From Sphingomonas sp. UV9 (GTDB lineage Bacteria > Pseudomonadota > Alphaproteobacteria > Sphingomonadales > Sphingomonadaceae), in NCBI RefSeq assembly GCF_004101245.1, contig NZ_SCIN01000001.1:1-64000 (forward strand): 64,000 nt of DNA, read 5' to 3'. The translations under genes were made by a program, and so were the position numbers. This document shows positions 25,466 to 35,500 of this stretch, piece after piece; position 1 is the first letter of the stretch, and each line of letters opens with the position of its first letter. The notes under the pieces were generated by a model. The model was given only the letters and a program-made list of their open reading frames with translations, ran no database searches and was not told the DNA's origin.

Positions 25466-26857
25466 ATGGCGGCGATAGCGCAACAAGGCGATGCAGGCAG
25501 GGTAGGCGGACATTCCAGCGCTTCGGGGGAGCGCGTGCCCTTCTTCGAGAAAGTTTGTTATGGTCTGGGCGACGCCGGCGGCACGATCGTCACCGGGCTG
25601 ATCGCCAACTTCCTTACCTTCTATTACACCGACGTCTTCGGCCTTGCGCCGGGTATCGTCGGCATCCTGTTCCTGTCATTGCGCGTGTTCGACGCCATAT
25701 CCGATCCGCTGATCGGCATGATGGCGGATCGCACCAACACCCGCTGGGGCAAGTTCCGTCCCTATCTGTTGTGGACCGCGGTGCCGGTCGGTCTCAGCTG
25801 TTTCCTGACCTTCCAGTCGCCCGATCTCGGGTATGACGGCAAGGTCGCCTATGCGGCCGCGACCTACTTCCTGCTCGCGCTGTCCTATTCGGTCAACAAC
25901 GTGCCCTACTGCGCGCTCATCACGCGCATGACCGACAGCGCACGCGAAGGTGTCGCCTGCCAGTCGGTGCGGTTCGCGCTGGTCGCGATCGCGTCGTTCG
26001 TCGTTTCGGTCGGGCTGCCGATCATGGTCCGTCATTTCGGCGGCACCGACATCGCGCGCGGCTATCGCGACGGGGTCGCGATCCTCAGCCTCGCCGCGGT
26101 GGCGATGTTCCTGATCTGCTTCCTGTTCGTCCGCGAACGCGTCCCCGTGACGGGCGCCGAGGAGGCACCGCTGCGGGTCGCCATCGCCAACACGCTGAAG
26201 AACGACCAGCTGCGCCTGACCTTCGTCATGACGCTGCTGCTGATCGGTATCTTCAATACCAAGGGCGGAGCTGCGCTCTACTTCATCACCTATGTTCTGG
26301 GCGGCGACGCGACCTATCAGGCGCTGTTCTTCGGCGTTGCGACTGCGGGCGGTTTCCTCGGCTCGATCGTCGTCCAGCTGTTCACGCGCCGCTTCGACGT
26401 GAAGACGGTGTACGTCTGGGTCAATCTGATCCTGGTCGCCGGTCATGCCGCCGCCTTCTTCGTACCCGGCGACTATCCGACGGCGTGGCTGGTGCTGGTC
26501 GGGCTATGCTGCATCGTGCTGGGCTGCACCTTGCCGCTGCACTTCACGCTGATCCAGCTCGCCGATCAATATGGCGAATGGAAGCTCGGCATGCGCTCGT
26601 CGGGGATGAGCTTCGCGTTCAACCAGTTTTTCGTGAAGCTTGCCTGGGCGCTCGCCGGCGCACTCATCAGCGGCGTGCTGGTGATCGTGTCGTACAGGGC
26701 GGGTGCGGGCAACCAGACGCCGCTGTCGCTCGCTGGTATCCGGTTGCTCTCCACGATCATCCCCGGTGTCATGCATCTGGCGCTTGCGCTCACCGCGAGC
26801 CGCCTGATCCTGAACCGCGCGACGATCGACCGCATGACGGCGGGCCGCGTCGCATGA
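25466..26857 (+). CDS. MFS symporter, GPH (glycoside-pentoside-hexuronide:cation) family
   Basis: The product has 12 hydrophobic helices. Near the start is VCYGLGDAGGTIVTGLIANFLTFYYTD, the typical opening of GPH transporters (MelB/XynB type), then DAISDPLIGMMADRTNTRWGKFRPYLLW, the conserved DP...D.T.T.WGR-like loop of this family with the cation-site Asp residues. The ATG at 25466 (AGAGGG upstream) is preferred over the GTG at 25457. It lies 57 bases after the GH31 gene and would import a pentoside or hexoside with Na+ or H+. Its stop overlaps or closely precedes the next gene. Confidence 0.92.
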   Translation: MAAIAQQGDAGRVGGHSSASGERVPFFEKVCYGLGDAGGTIVTGLIANFLTFYYTDVFGLAPGIVGILFLSLRVFDAISDPLIGMMADRTNTRWGKFRPYLLWTAVPVGLSCFLTFQSPDLGYDGKVAYAAATYFLLALSYSVNNVPYCALITRMTDSAREGVACQSVRFALVAIASFVVSVGLPIMVRHFGGTDIARGYRDGVAILSLAAVAMFLICFLFVRERVPVTGAEEAPLRVAIANTLKNDQLRLTFVMTLLLIGIFNTKGGAALYFITYVLGGDATYQALFFGVATAGGFLGSIVVQLFTRRFDVKTVYVWVNLILVAGHAAAFFVPGDYPTAWLVLVGLCCIVLGCTLPLHFTLIQLADQYGEWKLGMRSSGMSFAFNQFFVKLAWALAGALISGVLVIVSYRAGAGNQTPLSLAGIRLLSTIIPGVMHLALALTASRLILNRATIDRMTAGRVA

Positions 26858-26889
26858 TCCCTCTTACCGACCACGCGGAGTCCCGACTT

Positions 26890-29643
26890 ATGCGCCACAT
26901 CCCCGAGACGCTCCTGCGCCGTGACCTCCTGCCCGGCAACCTCGTGGTCGCCGCGCTGCTCTGCTCCAGCGCGCTGCCCGTCGCAGCGCAGCAGGCGCCC
27001 GACCCGCTGGTGGCGGAACGACCGGGGGGCGAGACGCTCCAGGTCGATCTGGGCAGCGACACCGGCGCGTTCCATGGCGGCGCATCGGGGTCGCTCTACG
27101 GGCTGTACGACGCACGCCTGCCGCATCCCAATCTGGTCGAGGGTATCGGCCTGCGCACCGTTTCGACCAAGGCGCAGGACGGGCCGCAGCATCCCGGCGC
27201 CGACGCGCTGGAGGTGTCGACGCTGCTCACCGACGCATCGGGTGGGGACACCTATATCTACATGACCGATATCACCCGCGAATTCCCGTACAACTGGAAG
27301 ACCGGCGACTGCGGCCAGTCGGTAACCGCCTATATCGAGAAGCTCCGCGAGCAGGTCGAGCAGGTTCGCGGCCTGTCGCCGCGGTACCGCGACCGGATCG
27401 TCTTCGCGCCGTTCAACGAGCCCGACGGCAACATGTTCGCCGATGGTCCCAAAAGCTGCGACGGGGTCAGCTGGCTGAAGAAGCCCGCCGTGTTCTTCGA
27501 CGCCTGGGACCGCTCCGTCCGGATGATCCGCGAGACGTTGCCGGGCGCGCGCATCGCCGGACCCAACACCAGCATCCTGTTCGATCAGGTCGAAGGCTTC
27601 ATGAAGCATGCGATCCAGGCCGATACGGTGCCGGACGTCGTCACGTGGCACGAACTCAGCAATCCCGCCACCGTCCGCACCAGCGTGCGCCGCTATCGTG
27701 GCTGGGAGGATTCGATGTTCGCCGGCACGCGGTGGCAGGGGCGGCATCTGCCGATCAACATCAACGAATATGCCTATAACTACCACACCTCGGTGCCCGG
27801 CCAGATGGTCCAGTGGATCGCCGCGATCGAGGATTCGAAGGTCGATGCCGACATCGCCTATTGGAATATCGACGGCAATCTGAGCGACTCCGCGGTACAG
27901 GCCAATCGGGGCAACGGCCAGTGGTGGCTGCTCAACAGCTATGCCACGATGAGCGGGCACAGCCTGTCGGTCACGCCGCCGCATCCCGACGAGAGCTATA
28001 CGTTGCAAGGACTTGCGACACTCGACCCGGCGCGGCGCCAGATGCGGCTGCTGTTCGGCGGCAAGGCGGGCGCGGCGAAAATCGTACTGAACCGGGTACC
28101 CGCCCTGTTCGGCGCAACCGCGGGCGTCCGCGTACGAGAGATCGGCTGGACCGGCCAACTCGGCGATGCGGCACCGCCGACGGTGCTCGCCGAACGCGTC
28201 GTGCCGGTGCGCGACGGCATGGTCGTGCTGAACTTTGGTGGCACCGACTGGCCTGCGCTGCGCGAGGAAGCTGCGTATGAACTGGTGCTCGTCCCCGGTG
28301 CGGGTGCCGCGCGCGCGCCGGTCGTCGATCTGCCGTGGCGGCAGGATTACGAGGCGGAGCAAGCGCAGCGCAAAGGCACGGGGCTGAAGGCCCGCGGGCC
28401 GGAGGGGTCGCCCAAGGCGGTCGATCGCTTCTACACCTCCGGTGGCTATTCGGTAGAGGGGTTCGCGACCGGCGCCGATGCCGCGCTCGACTTCGCGGTC
28501 GATGCGCCGCGCGACGGCCGCTACGACCTGCGCGTGCTTGCCAGCACCTTCAACAAGGACCCGCTGGCAAGCGGGCAGGGGCCGACCAACGTCTTCCTGC
28601 GGGTCGATGGCAAGGCGGCGGGCGAGACCGAACTGTTCCTGCCGCTCGGCTACAAGCCTTCGGTGCTCGACCATGTCGATACGTCCATTTCCCTGACCCG
28701 AGGGCGACATGTGGTGACGCTGGCGACGCGCAGCCTCGACGGCCGGCGTGCAACGCAGGGCAATGCCCTGGTCGATCGCATCACGCTGGCGCTGCCCGAT
28801 CCGGTGCGGGTACAGCTGTACGCGGCGCAAGACGCGATGCTGACGCGCAAGGGCGTTGCAACGCAACCGGGCGGCGCCGTCACGCTGGGGCGGGGCGATA
28901 CCGCGAGCTTCTGGGTCTATGCCGCACAGGACGGGCCCGCGCGCCTGATACTGGAGCATAGTGGCAAGGGCACCACCGCGCTGCGGGTGAATGGTCAGAC
29001 GACCGCGACTGGCGCCGCCTTCCTGCTCGGCGGGATCAACAAGGTAACGGTTGCCGGCGTGACCGGTGCTACGACCGTGCAGCGCCTGCGTGTCGTGCCA
29101 GCCTCCAACACGCGCGCGCGCCGGTACGAGGCGGAGGCCGCACAAGTGGCCGGCACCGCGCGCATCGCCGCGGCCTCGCTGGCGAACGGCGGCCGTGCGG
29201 TGTTCGACATCGGTGGCGCGCCGGGCAATGGTAACACGTTGACCTTCCCGGCGGTGACGGTGGCGCGAGCGGGCGATTACGCGCTGACCATCCGCTATTC
29301 GAACGACGAACAGTCGAAAGCGACGCATTACAATCCCGATCCGCTTGCCCGGATCGCCCGCATCTCGGTCAACGGCGCCGCGCCGCTGTTGGCGACGTTC
29401 CCGAACAGCTTCCACACCAATAACTGGTGGGAGATGACGGTGCCGGTGACGCTGCGCGCTGGCACCAACACGATCCGCTTTGCCGGTGAGGAACAGCCGA
29501 ATTGGGATCGCAAGACCTATGCGTCGCAGGTCTGGCGCGACGTGCTGCTCCGCTCACGCTTCGCACCCAATATCGATGCCATCACGATCACGCCGATGGC
29601 CGAAACCGTCAGCCGCAAGGGTAACGACCCGCTCGGGCAATGA
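26890..29643 (+). CDS. clan GH-A glycoside hydrolase (GH39-like) with carbohydrate-binding modules
   Basis: The start chosen is ATG 26890 (GGAG 9 bases upstream, then a good signal peptide MRHIPETLLRRDLLPGNLVV...PVAAQQ); an upstream ATG at 26854 overlaps the symporter stop and is possible. Of 917 residues, about 50-420 form an (alpha/beta)8-type domain with acid/base Glu177 in APFNEPDG and nucleophile Glu293 in NINEYAYNY. The rest has two beta-sandwich modules of the CBM35 kind (YEAEQAQRKGTG and YEAEAAQVAGTAR, each starting a carbohydrate-binding fold). The closest family by feel is GH39, which includes galactosyl-arabinofuranosidases that trim arabinogalactan; this is a suggestion, not a firm assignment. 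Periplasmic or secreted; cotranscribed with the symporter and receptor. Confidence 0.75.
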   Translation: MRHIPETLLRRDLLPGNLVVAALLCSSALPVAAQQAPDPLVAERPGGETLQVDLGSDTGAFHGGASGSLYGLYDARLPHPNLVEGIGLRTVSTKAQDGPQHPGADALEVSTLLTDASGGDTYIYMTDITREFPYNWKTGDCGQSVTAYIEKLREQVEQVRGLSPRYRDRIVFAPFNEPDGNMFADGPKSCDGVSWLKKPAVFFDAWDRSVRMIRETLPGARIAGPNTSILFDQVEGFMKHAIQADTVPDVVTWHELSNPATVRTSVRRYRGWEDSMFAGTRWQGRHLPININEYAYNYHTSVPGQMVQWIAAIEDSKVDADIAYWNIDGNLSDSAVQANRGNGQWWLLNSYATMSGHSLSVTPPHPDESYTLQGLATLDPARRQMRLLFGGKAGAAKIVLNRVPALFGATAGVRVREIGWTGQLGDAAPPTVLAERVVPVRDGMVVLNFGGTDWPALREEAAYELVLVPGAGAARAPVVDLPWRQDYEAEQAQRKGTGLKARGPEGSPKAVDRFYTSGGYSVEGFATGADAALDFAVDAPRDGRYDLRVLASTFNKDPLASGQGPTNVFLRVDGKAAGETELFLPLGYKPSVLDHVDTSISLTRGRHVVTLATRSLDGRRATQGNALVDRITLALPDPVRVQLYAAQDAMLTRKGVATQPGGAVTLGRGDTASFWVYAAQDGPARLILEHSGKGTTALRVNGQTTATGAAFLLGGINKVTVAGVTGATTVQRLRVVPASNTRARRYEAEAAQVAGTARIAAASLANGGRAVFDIGGAPGNGNTLTFPAVTVARAGDYALTIRYSNDEQSKATHYNPDPLARIARISVNGAAPLLATFPNSFHTNNWWEMTVPVTLRAGTNTIRFAGEEQPNWDRKTYASQVWRDVLLRSRFAPNIDAITITPMAETVSRKGNDPLGQ

Positions 29644-29686
29644 CCCGCGAGCATCGACAAAAACGATAAATCTGGGGAGAGGTATT

Positions 29687-32434
29687 ATGAAACATCCAAT
29701 GGTCGCGCGCCTGCTGTTGTCCACCGTCGCGGTGGTGGCACTCGCACCCGTCGCGCCCGCGCTTGCCCAGAATCAGCCGCAGGACACCACCAGTCCGACC
29801 ACGCCGCCGGCCGCCGTCGAGCCCGCCGGTGCGGGCGCCGAGATTGTCGTTACCGGCATTCGCCAGAGCCTGAGCAGCGCCCAGAACATCAAGCGGAATT
29901 CGGATGCGATCGTCGATGCGCTGGTCGCCGAGGATATCGGCAAGTTTCCCGACAACAACGCGTCCGAAGCCATCGCTCGCATCACCGGCGTGCAGGTGAC
30001 GCGGTACGCGGACGAGGCGAACGGGGTGCTGATCCGCGGCCTGCCGAACGTACAGACCACCGTGCAGGGCCGCGAGATCTTCACCGCGGACGGTCGTTCG
30101 GTGGCGATCCAGGATTTTCCCGCGCAGGCAGTCGCGCGCGTCGATGTGTTCAAGGCGGTGACCGCGCAGAATCTGGAAGGCGGCATCGCCGGCCTGATCG
30201 ACGTCGGCCTGCGCCGCCCGTTCGATTTCAAGGGCTTCGAGTTCGCCGGCGCCGCGCGCGCGGTCTATAATTCGGAATCGCGCAAGGTCGATCCGATCGG
30301 CAGCGTGCTCATCAGTGATCGGTGGCATACCGGTATCGGCGAGATCGGCGCTCTGCTCAATGCGTCCTTCACCCAGACCCGGTACCTGAACTCGATCCGC
30401 TACCAGGGCTTTCAGGACACCGTTCCTGCCGCGCAACAGGTGCTACCAGCCTCGGTCGGGCGCAACTTCACCTTCCCGCAGGATATCGGCCTGTTCTACC
30501 AGCGCGGCAATCGTCAGCGTCCTTCGATCAACGGCTCGCTGCAATGGCAGCCCGCCAGCAACCTGACGGTCTATGCCGACGGGCTGTGGCAGGCCTATCG
30601 CAACAAGACCGCCAACGACTTTTTCGGCATCCCGATCCAGTCGAGCACCACCGGTGGCAATCCGCCGCCCGTCCGCAACGCCGTGCTCAGCAAGGACGGC
30701 ACCACGCTCGACTCCTTCGACATGGATCTCGGCGTCGTCAACGGTCCGACCAAGCAAGCCGGGCGGGGCAAGACCGACACGTTCCAGGGCGCGCTCGGCG
30801 CCCGTTGGGAAACCGGAAACGCGGTCTTCACCACGGATCTGGCGTATACGAAGTCGATCGTCGACAACACCTATTATGAATTCCAGACACAGCTCGCCAG
30901 TCCGCTGACGGTCGCCGTGCAGTTGAATGCCGAGCGCGGCGTGGACTTCGTCCCGAGCGGGGTCGATTTCGCCGATCCGGCCAGCTACATCTTCCGCGGT
31001 CTCTACGAAAACCGACAGCGTTCGACCGGCGATCAATGGCAGTGGCAGGGCAACCTCGATCTCGATACCGGATCGACGTTGTTACCAAAGTTCAAGTTCG
31101 GCCTGCGCTATGCCGATCGCAAGGCCAACTCGAGCTACGGCGACCGCTACGCCGGACTATCCAGCCTGGGCGATCCGATCACCCGCGTGCCGGGCGTGTC
31201 CGACGGCGCGATCATCGAGGCGGGGTTCCATGGTGACGACGTGCAGCAATTCCGGTCGTGGTTCGCTCCGAACGCCAATATCCTGAACGATCGCATCAAC
31301 GATGTCCGCGACTATATCCGGCAGGCACTGGTCCGCGCCAACGCCGATGCGACGACCCGGCAGGCGTGGGCATCCGAACGTCCCGCACTCAATCCGCTCA
31401 ATGCCTTTTCGGCGCGCGAACAGGTGTTCAGCGGCTATGCGCAGCTGGACTATGCGTTCGACATCGGCATTCCGGTGGATGGCGTGATCGGGACGCGCAT
31501 GGTCATCACGCGCAACACGCTGGCGGGTACCAATTCTTTGCCCGGCGCGAACGGCACGACGATATTGGCGCCGATCGCGTCGTCGCAGCAATATGTCGAC
31601 GTCCTGCCCAACATCAGCGCTCAGGTGCATTTCACCGACAAGCTGAAGCTCCGCCTGTCCCGCACCGAGGCGCTGACCCGCCCCGGGTTCAACCAGATCA
31701 ATCCGACACTGACCGTCCAGCAGGGGACGGTCGGTGGCAACCTTTCCTATACGGGTAACGGCGGCAATCCCGACCTTCAGCCGATCCGCTCGAACAATTA
31801 CAACGCGTCGCTGGAATATTATTTCTCACGCACCGGATCGGTGTCGGTCGCCGGTTTCTATCGGGAGATCCAGGGCTTCATCAATTCGCTGCCCCAGACC
31901 GTGAACATAGCGCCGTTCGGCAATATTCTCGTCTACCGCCCGTCGAATTCGAGTTCGGGCAAGATCAAGGGTATCGAGGCCGCCGCCACCACGTTCTTTG
32001 ACTTCCTGCCCGGACCGTTGCGCGGTCTCGGTATGCAGGCCAACTTCACCTATATCGACGGCGAGCAGATCGTGCCCGCGGCCGCCAATTTTGCCGGTGG
32101 CCGCAATACGTTGCCGGGCGTTTCGAAATACAGCTTCAACGTGATCGGCCTGTACGAACTGGGTCCTTCAAGCATCCGGCTGGCATATAATTACCGTAGT
32201 GCCAATGTAGATGGCTTCGGTGCTCCCGGTGTATTCACCACGGTCTATTCGGATGCGGTAGGTCGCCTCGATCTGTCGGCGAGCTACAACGTTAACGACA
32301 ACGTCACCCTGACCGTGGATGCCACGAACCTGCTCCGGACGCCCTACCATAGCTATGTGAAGTCGCGCGAATATCCTCGCGATGTTCGCTGGGAGGCAAG
32401 CCTGCTGTCCGCCGGGGTGCGCTTCCGCTTCTAG
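29687..32434 (+). CDS. TonB-dependent receptor for oligosaccharides
   Basis: The start at ATG 29687 follows GGGGAGAGG and gives a clean signal peptide (MKHPMVARLLLSTVAVVALA...PALAQ). The plug has a TonB-box-like region (EIVVTGIRQSL), then SDAIVDALVAEDIGKFPDNNASEAIARITGVQV and VLIRGLPN, as in Caulobacter/Xanthomonas-type sugar receptors (915 residues). The barrel ends in SAGVRFRF with terminal F. It lies 43 bases behind the clan-A hydrolase gene in the same operon and would carry arabinose-rich oligosaccharides across the outer membrane using TonB energy. Confidence 0.93.
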   Translation: MKHPMVARLLLSTVAVVALAPVAPALAQNQPQDTTSPTTPPAAVEPAGAGAEIVVTGIRQSLSSAQNIKRNSDAIVDALVAEDIGKFPDNNASEAIARITGVQVTRYADEANGVLIRGLPNVQTTVQGREIFTADGRSVAIQDFPAQAVARVDVFKAVTAQNLEGGIAGLIDVGLRRPFDFKGFEFAGAARAVYNSESRKVDPIGSVLISDRWHTGIGEIGALLNASFTQTRYLNSIRYQGFQDTVPAAQQVLPASVGRNFTFPQDIGLFYQRGNRQRPSINGSLQWQPASNLTVYADGLWQAYRNKTANDFFGIPIQSSTTGGNPPPVRNAVLSKDGTTLDSFDMDLGVVNGPTKQAGRGKTDTFQGALGARWETGNAVFTTDLAYTKSIVDNTYYEFQTQLASPLTVAVQLNAERGVDFVPSGVDFADPASYIFRGLYENRQRSTGDQWQWQGNLDLDTGSTLLPKFKFGLRYADRKANSSYGDRYAGLSSLGDPITRVPGVSDGAIIEAGFHGDDVQQFRSWFAPNANILNDRINDVRDYIRQALVRANADATTRQAWASERPALNPLNAFSAREQVFSGYAQLDYAFDIGIPVDGVIGTRMVITRNTLAGTNSLPGANGTTILAPIASSQQYVDVLPNISAQVHFTDKLKLRLSRTEALTRPGFNQINPTLTVQQGTVGGNLSYTGNGGNPDLQPIRSNNYNASLEYYFSRTGSVSVAGFYREIQGFINSLPQTVNIAPFGNILVYRPSNSSSGKIKGIEAAATTFFDFLPGPLRGLGMQANFTYIDGEQIVPAAANFAGGRNTLPGVSKYSFNVIGLYELGPSSIRLAYNYRSANVDGFGAPGVFTTVYSDAVGRLDLSASYNVNDNVTLTVDATNLLRTPYHSYVKSREYPRDVRWEASLLSAGVRFRF

Positions 32435-32525
32435 GTCAACTACAGCGCGAAAGAGTTTGGTGACCAGCAATAGTCTGACATAAGCCATCGTGCACATCGG
32501 CAGGAAGACCTGCAAAGGAGAATAG

Positions 32526-35500
32526 ATGCGGCAGGGCCTGACCTCAGCGGCGATGGTTGTCTTGATCGTAAACATCGGGCCATTGGTCGCGCAGGCATCG
32601 CATCCCTCTGGCGCAGCGTCGTCCGTCGGTGGGCAGGCTGGCCCCGCGAAAGGGCGCACCGACGATCGGCCGCTCCGCGTTGCAGACGGCACGGTCGCGA
32701 TCCCGAATGTGGGCGGCGGGGTCTCGTCGATGCTCGAAACGCGACCGGCCGCGCATCCACCGACGGTAGGTGTCGCGGCCGATACTGCCGCTGCGGTCGA
32801 CGCCGTCGTTCGCGCGATCCGGGCCGACCCCGTCTGGAAAGAGCCAATCCGCGGCAACGTCGCACTCCCCGATACCGGGGCGGAACTCGACGGCGTGGCG
32901 ACGGTGGCCGGATTGGAGACGGTCAAGATACGGTGGCGTTCATCGAACGGCTCGGCCGTATCGGATGCGGACCGGCGTAACGGGAAAGACGTGATCCGAA
33001 AGGGCACCGTGACACGCGGTGCGGCAAACGCGCGTGTCAGGCTCGAGGCAATCGTCACTGCAGAGGGATCGTCGCCGGTCACCGTGCCGATTGATCTCAC
33101 CGTCGCAGCCGCGTCCGCATCGGGCAAAGGCGCGAAGGAGGCCTATCTCTTCGTCTATTTCACGGGGGACTCCGTCGATGGCGAAAAGCTGCGGTTCGCC
33201 ATATCGGACGGCAACACCGCGTTGCAGTGGAAGGACCTCAACCACGCGAAGCCGGTGTTGGAATCGACATTCGGTACGCGCGGGCTGCGCGATCCCTTCA
33301 TCATGCGCTCGGCGGAAGGAGATCGATTTTTCCTTCTGGCAACCGATCTTTCGACGGGGCGTACCGGGTGGGGAGGGGCCACCGACCGAGGCAGCAGCTA
33401 TCTCGAAATATGGGAATCCACCGATCTGGTGCACTGGGGCGAGCAACGCCACGTCAAGGTAAGCGCACCCAAGGCGGGTATGACGTGGGCGCCCGAGGCG
33501 AGCTACGATCCGACGATCGGCGCGTACGTGGTGTATTGGACGTCGACCATGTTCAAGGATGCTGCCCGGACCAAGGCTGATGGCAACGGACCGCAGATCC
33601 TCATGTCGACGACCCGCGATTTCCGCAGTTTCACCGCACCCGTACCGTGGCTGAAGGCCGCCGACGTTCCCGGCCTCGTCCGAAACAAGGGAATGATCGA
33701 CGCGACGGTGTTGAAGGACGGCAACGACTATTTCCGCTTCGTCAAAGGGACACAGGCACAGGGCTGCGCATCCGCCGACATCCTCGGCCAGCGCGCGACA
33801 TCGCTGCGAGCGGCCGGCACCTCAGGCGAATGGTCCGTGATAGCGCGCTGCATCGGGCGGACAGCCGGCACGCCCGAAGTCGAAGGGCCGAGCGCATTCG
33901 TCGCGAATCCGGGCGATACTGGCGGATTTCGCTATTATGTGTGGGTCGATAACTACGGCGGCGTCGGCTATATTCCGCTCGGGACGAACTCTCTTTCCGG
34001 CGATGTCCGCTGGACGTACCCGAAGACATTTCAGCTGCCGGCCTCGCCCCGCCACGGCTCCGTACTCTCGATCACGGCAAGCGAGCGCGAAGCCCTTGCC
34101 GCTCGATGGGGCGTTTCCGATGTGCCCTCCAAGCTCTCCCCGGCATCAGCGATGTCTGAAGACGATGCATCGCGAATGATGGGCGAGGCATGGGTCGTTC
34201 CGTCCGTCGTGGCATCCGGCACCAGGTTGCCGGCCCCGGCCGGCGCGCACGTCGTCTGGGCCTCGGACACACCGGGCCTGCGTGACGATGTCCTGACCAA
34301 CGACGGCGCAGAACCGGTAACGATGCACCTGACCGGGACCATCGTGCAGCCCGCAGGCGGATCGATCGTGAAGCGCTTCAAGGTGCGAATACTCGGGCGC
34401 GATATGCGACGCCTGTACGCCTATGCACGGACGCCCACGAGCGCGCACGACGCCAATCAGCCCGTTATTGCGCGCAGCGTGCATCTCGCGCTCGGGGGCG
34501 ATGGAACTGCGCCGATACCGCTCAACGATAATTATGGCGTAATCTTCGCCAACGGCGAGCACACCGGCGTCGATCACGTGGCGCTGCACGGTATCGTCGA
34601 TCCGTCCCCGTTCTATTTTGCCGATGGAAGCCTTGGCGTCATCGGGACGCGCGTGCAGATGACAGCCACCGCGGATTCTTCGCAAACGTCCGCCGCCCTC
34701 GTCTTCAAGGCCGATCCCGTGACACCCGGGAATTTCATCGAGTTGGGCTTGGTCGATCTGCAGACGACGGGCGGGGTCGTCAAACCCATGGCGGTGTGGG
34801 ACTCGTCGGCCCGCCGCTACGTCGTGGCGTGGAGGGATCGCGCCAGCGACGCGCGCTGGACGACGGTCGAGGATCTCGCGCGGACGCAAAAGGTCGTCAC
34901 GTCATTCCATCCTGGAGACGGTGGCCGCGTTTCGCGGGTAGTTTCGACCGGTAACGTGGGCTCGACACGGTCAGGTCTCGTCGCGACGGTCTTCGAGCAT
35001 GCAGCGGACAGCGCGCGTGCTTACCTTCCCGGCGCCGAGACTGCGATCAGTCTTCCCGTCAGCGGCGAGACCGCGAACGTCCTCACGCATCGGTTCGGCC
35101 GCATCGGCAACACGGCCGCGACGGTGGATGCACAAACGATCGTCGCAGGTGATATCGGTGCGGCGAAGCGCGCCCGCGTACGGCTGACGTACTCGGACGG
35201 ATCGACCGCAACGCGTGGTGTCGACTGGGATGCCAACGACCTTCGGGGTCTCGCTAAGGCTCGCAGTGGCACGCATGCGATCCGGGGAACCGTACGCCTG
35301 CCGGTCTACCCGTCGATCTTCGCGTATAATCGGGCGGATCCGACCATTTTTCGCTACGATCATGCCGGCATCAGGCGATATCTGTTCATCGCCACCGACG
35401 ATACCAACAACGACAATGTCGGATCGGTTCATCTGCCCTTGCGCATGGCCGACAGCATCGCCGCGCTGGCCGATGCCAATGGCGGCAGGAAGCTCGAGGT

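Noticed and set aside
26485..26889. N-terminal extension of the clan-A hydrolase frame into the symporter gene
   Set aside because: It overlaps 370 bases of a certain gene; ATG 26890 with a signal peptide is the sensible start.
26566..29415. 949-codon frame antisense to the clan-A hydrolase
   Set aside because: Arises from the third-position GC bias of the real gene; composition is rich in Arg/Ala/Asp with no motif.
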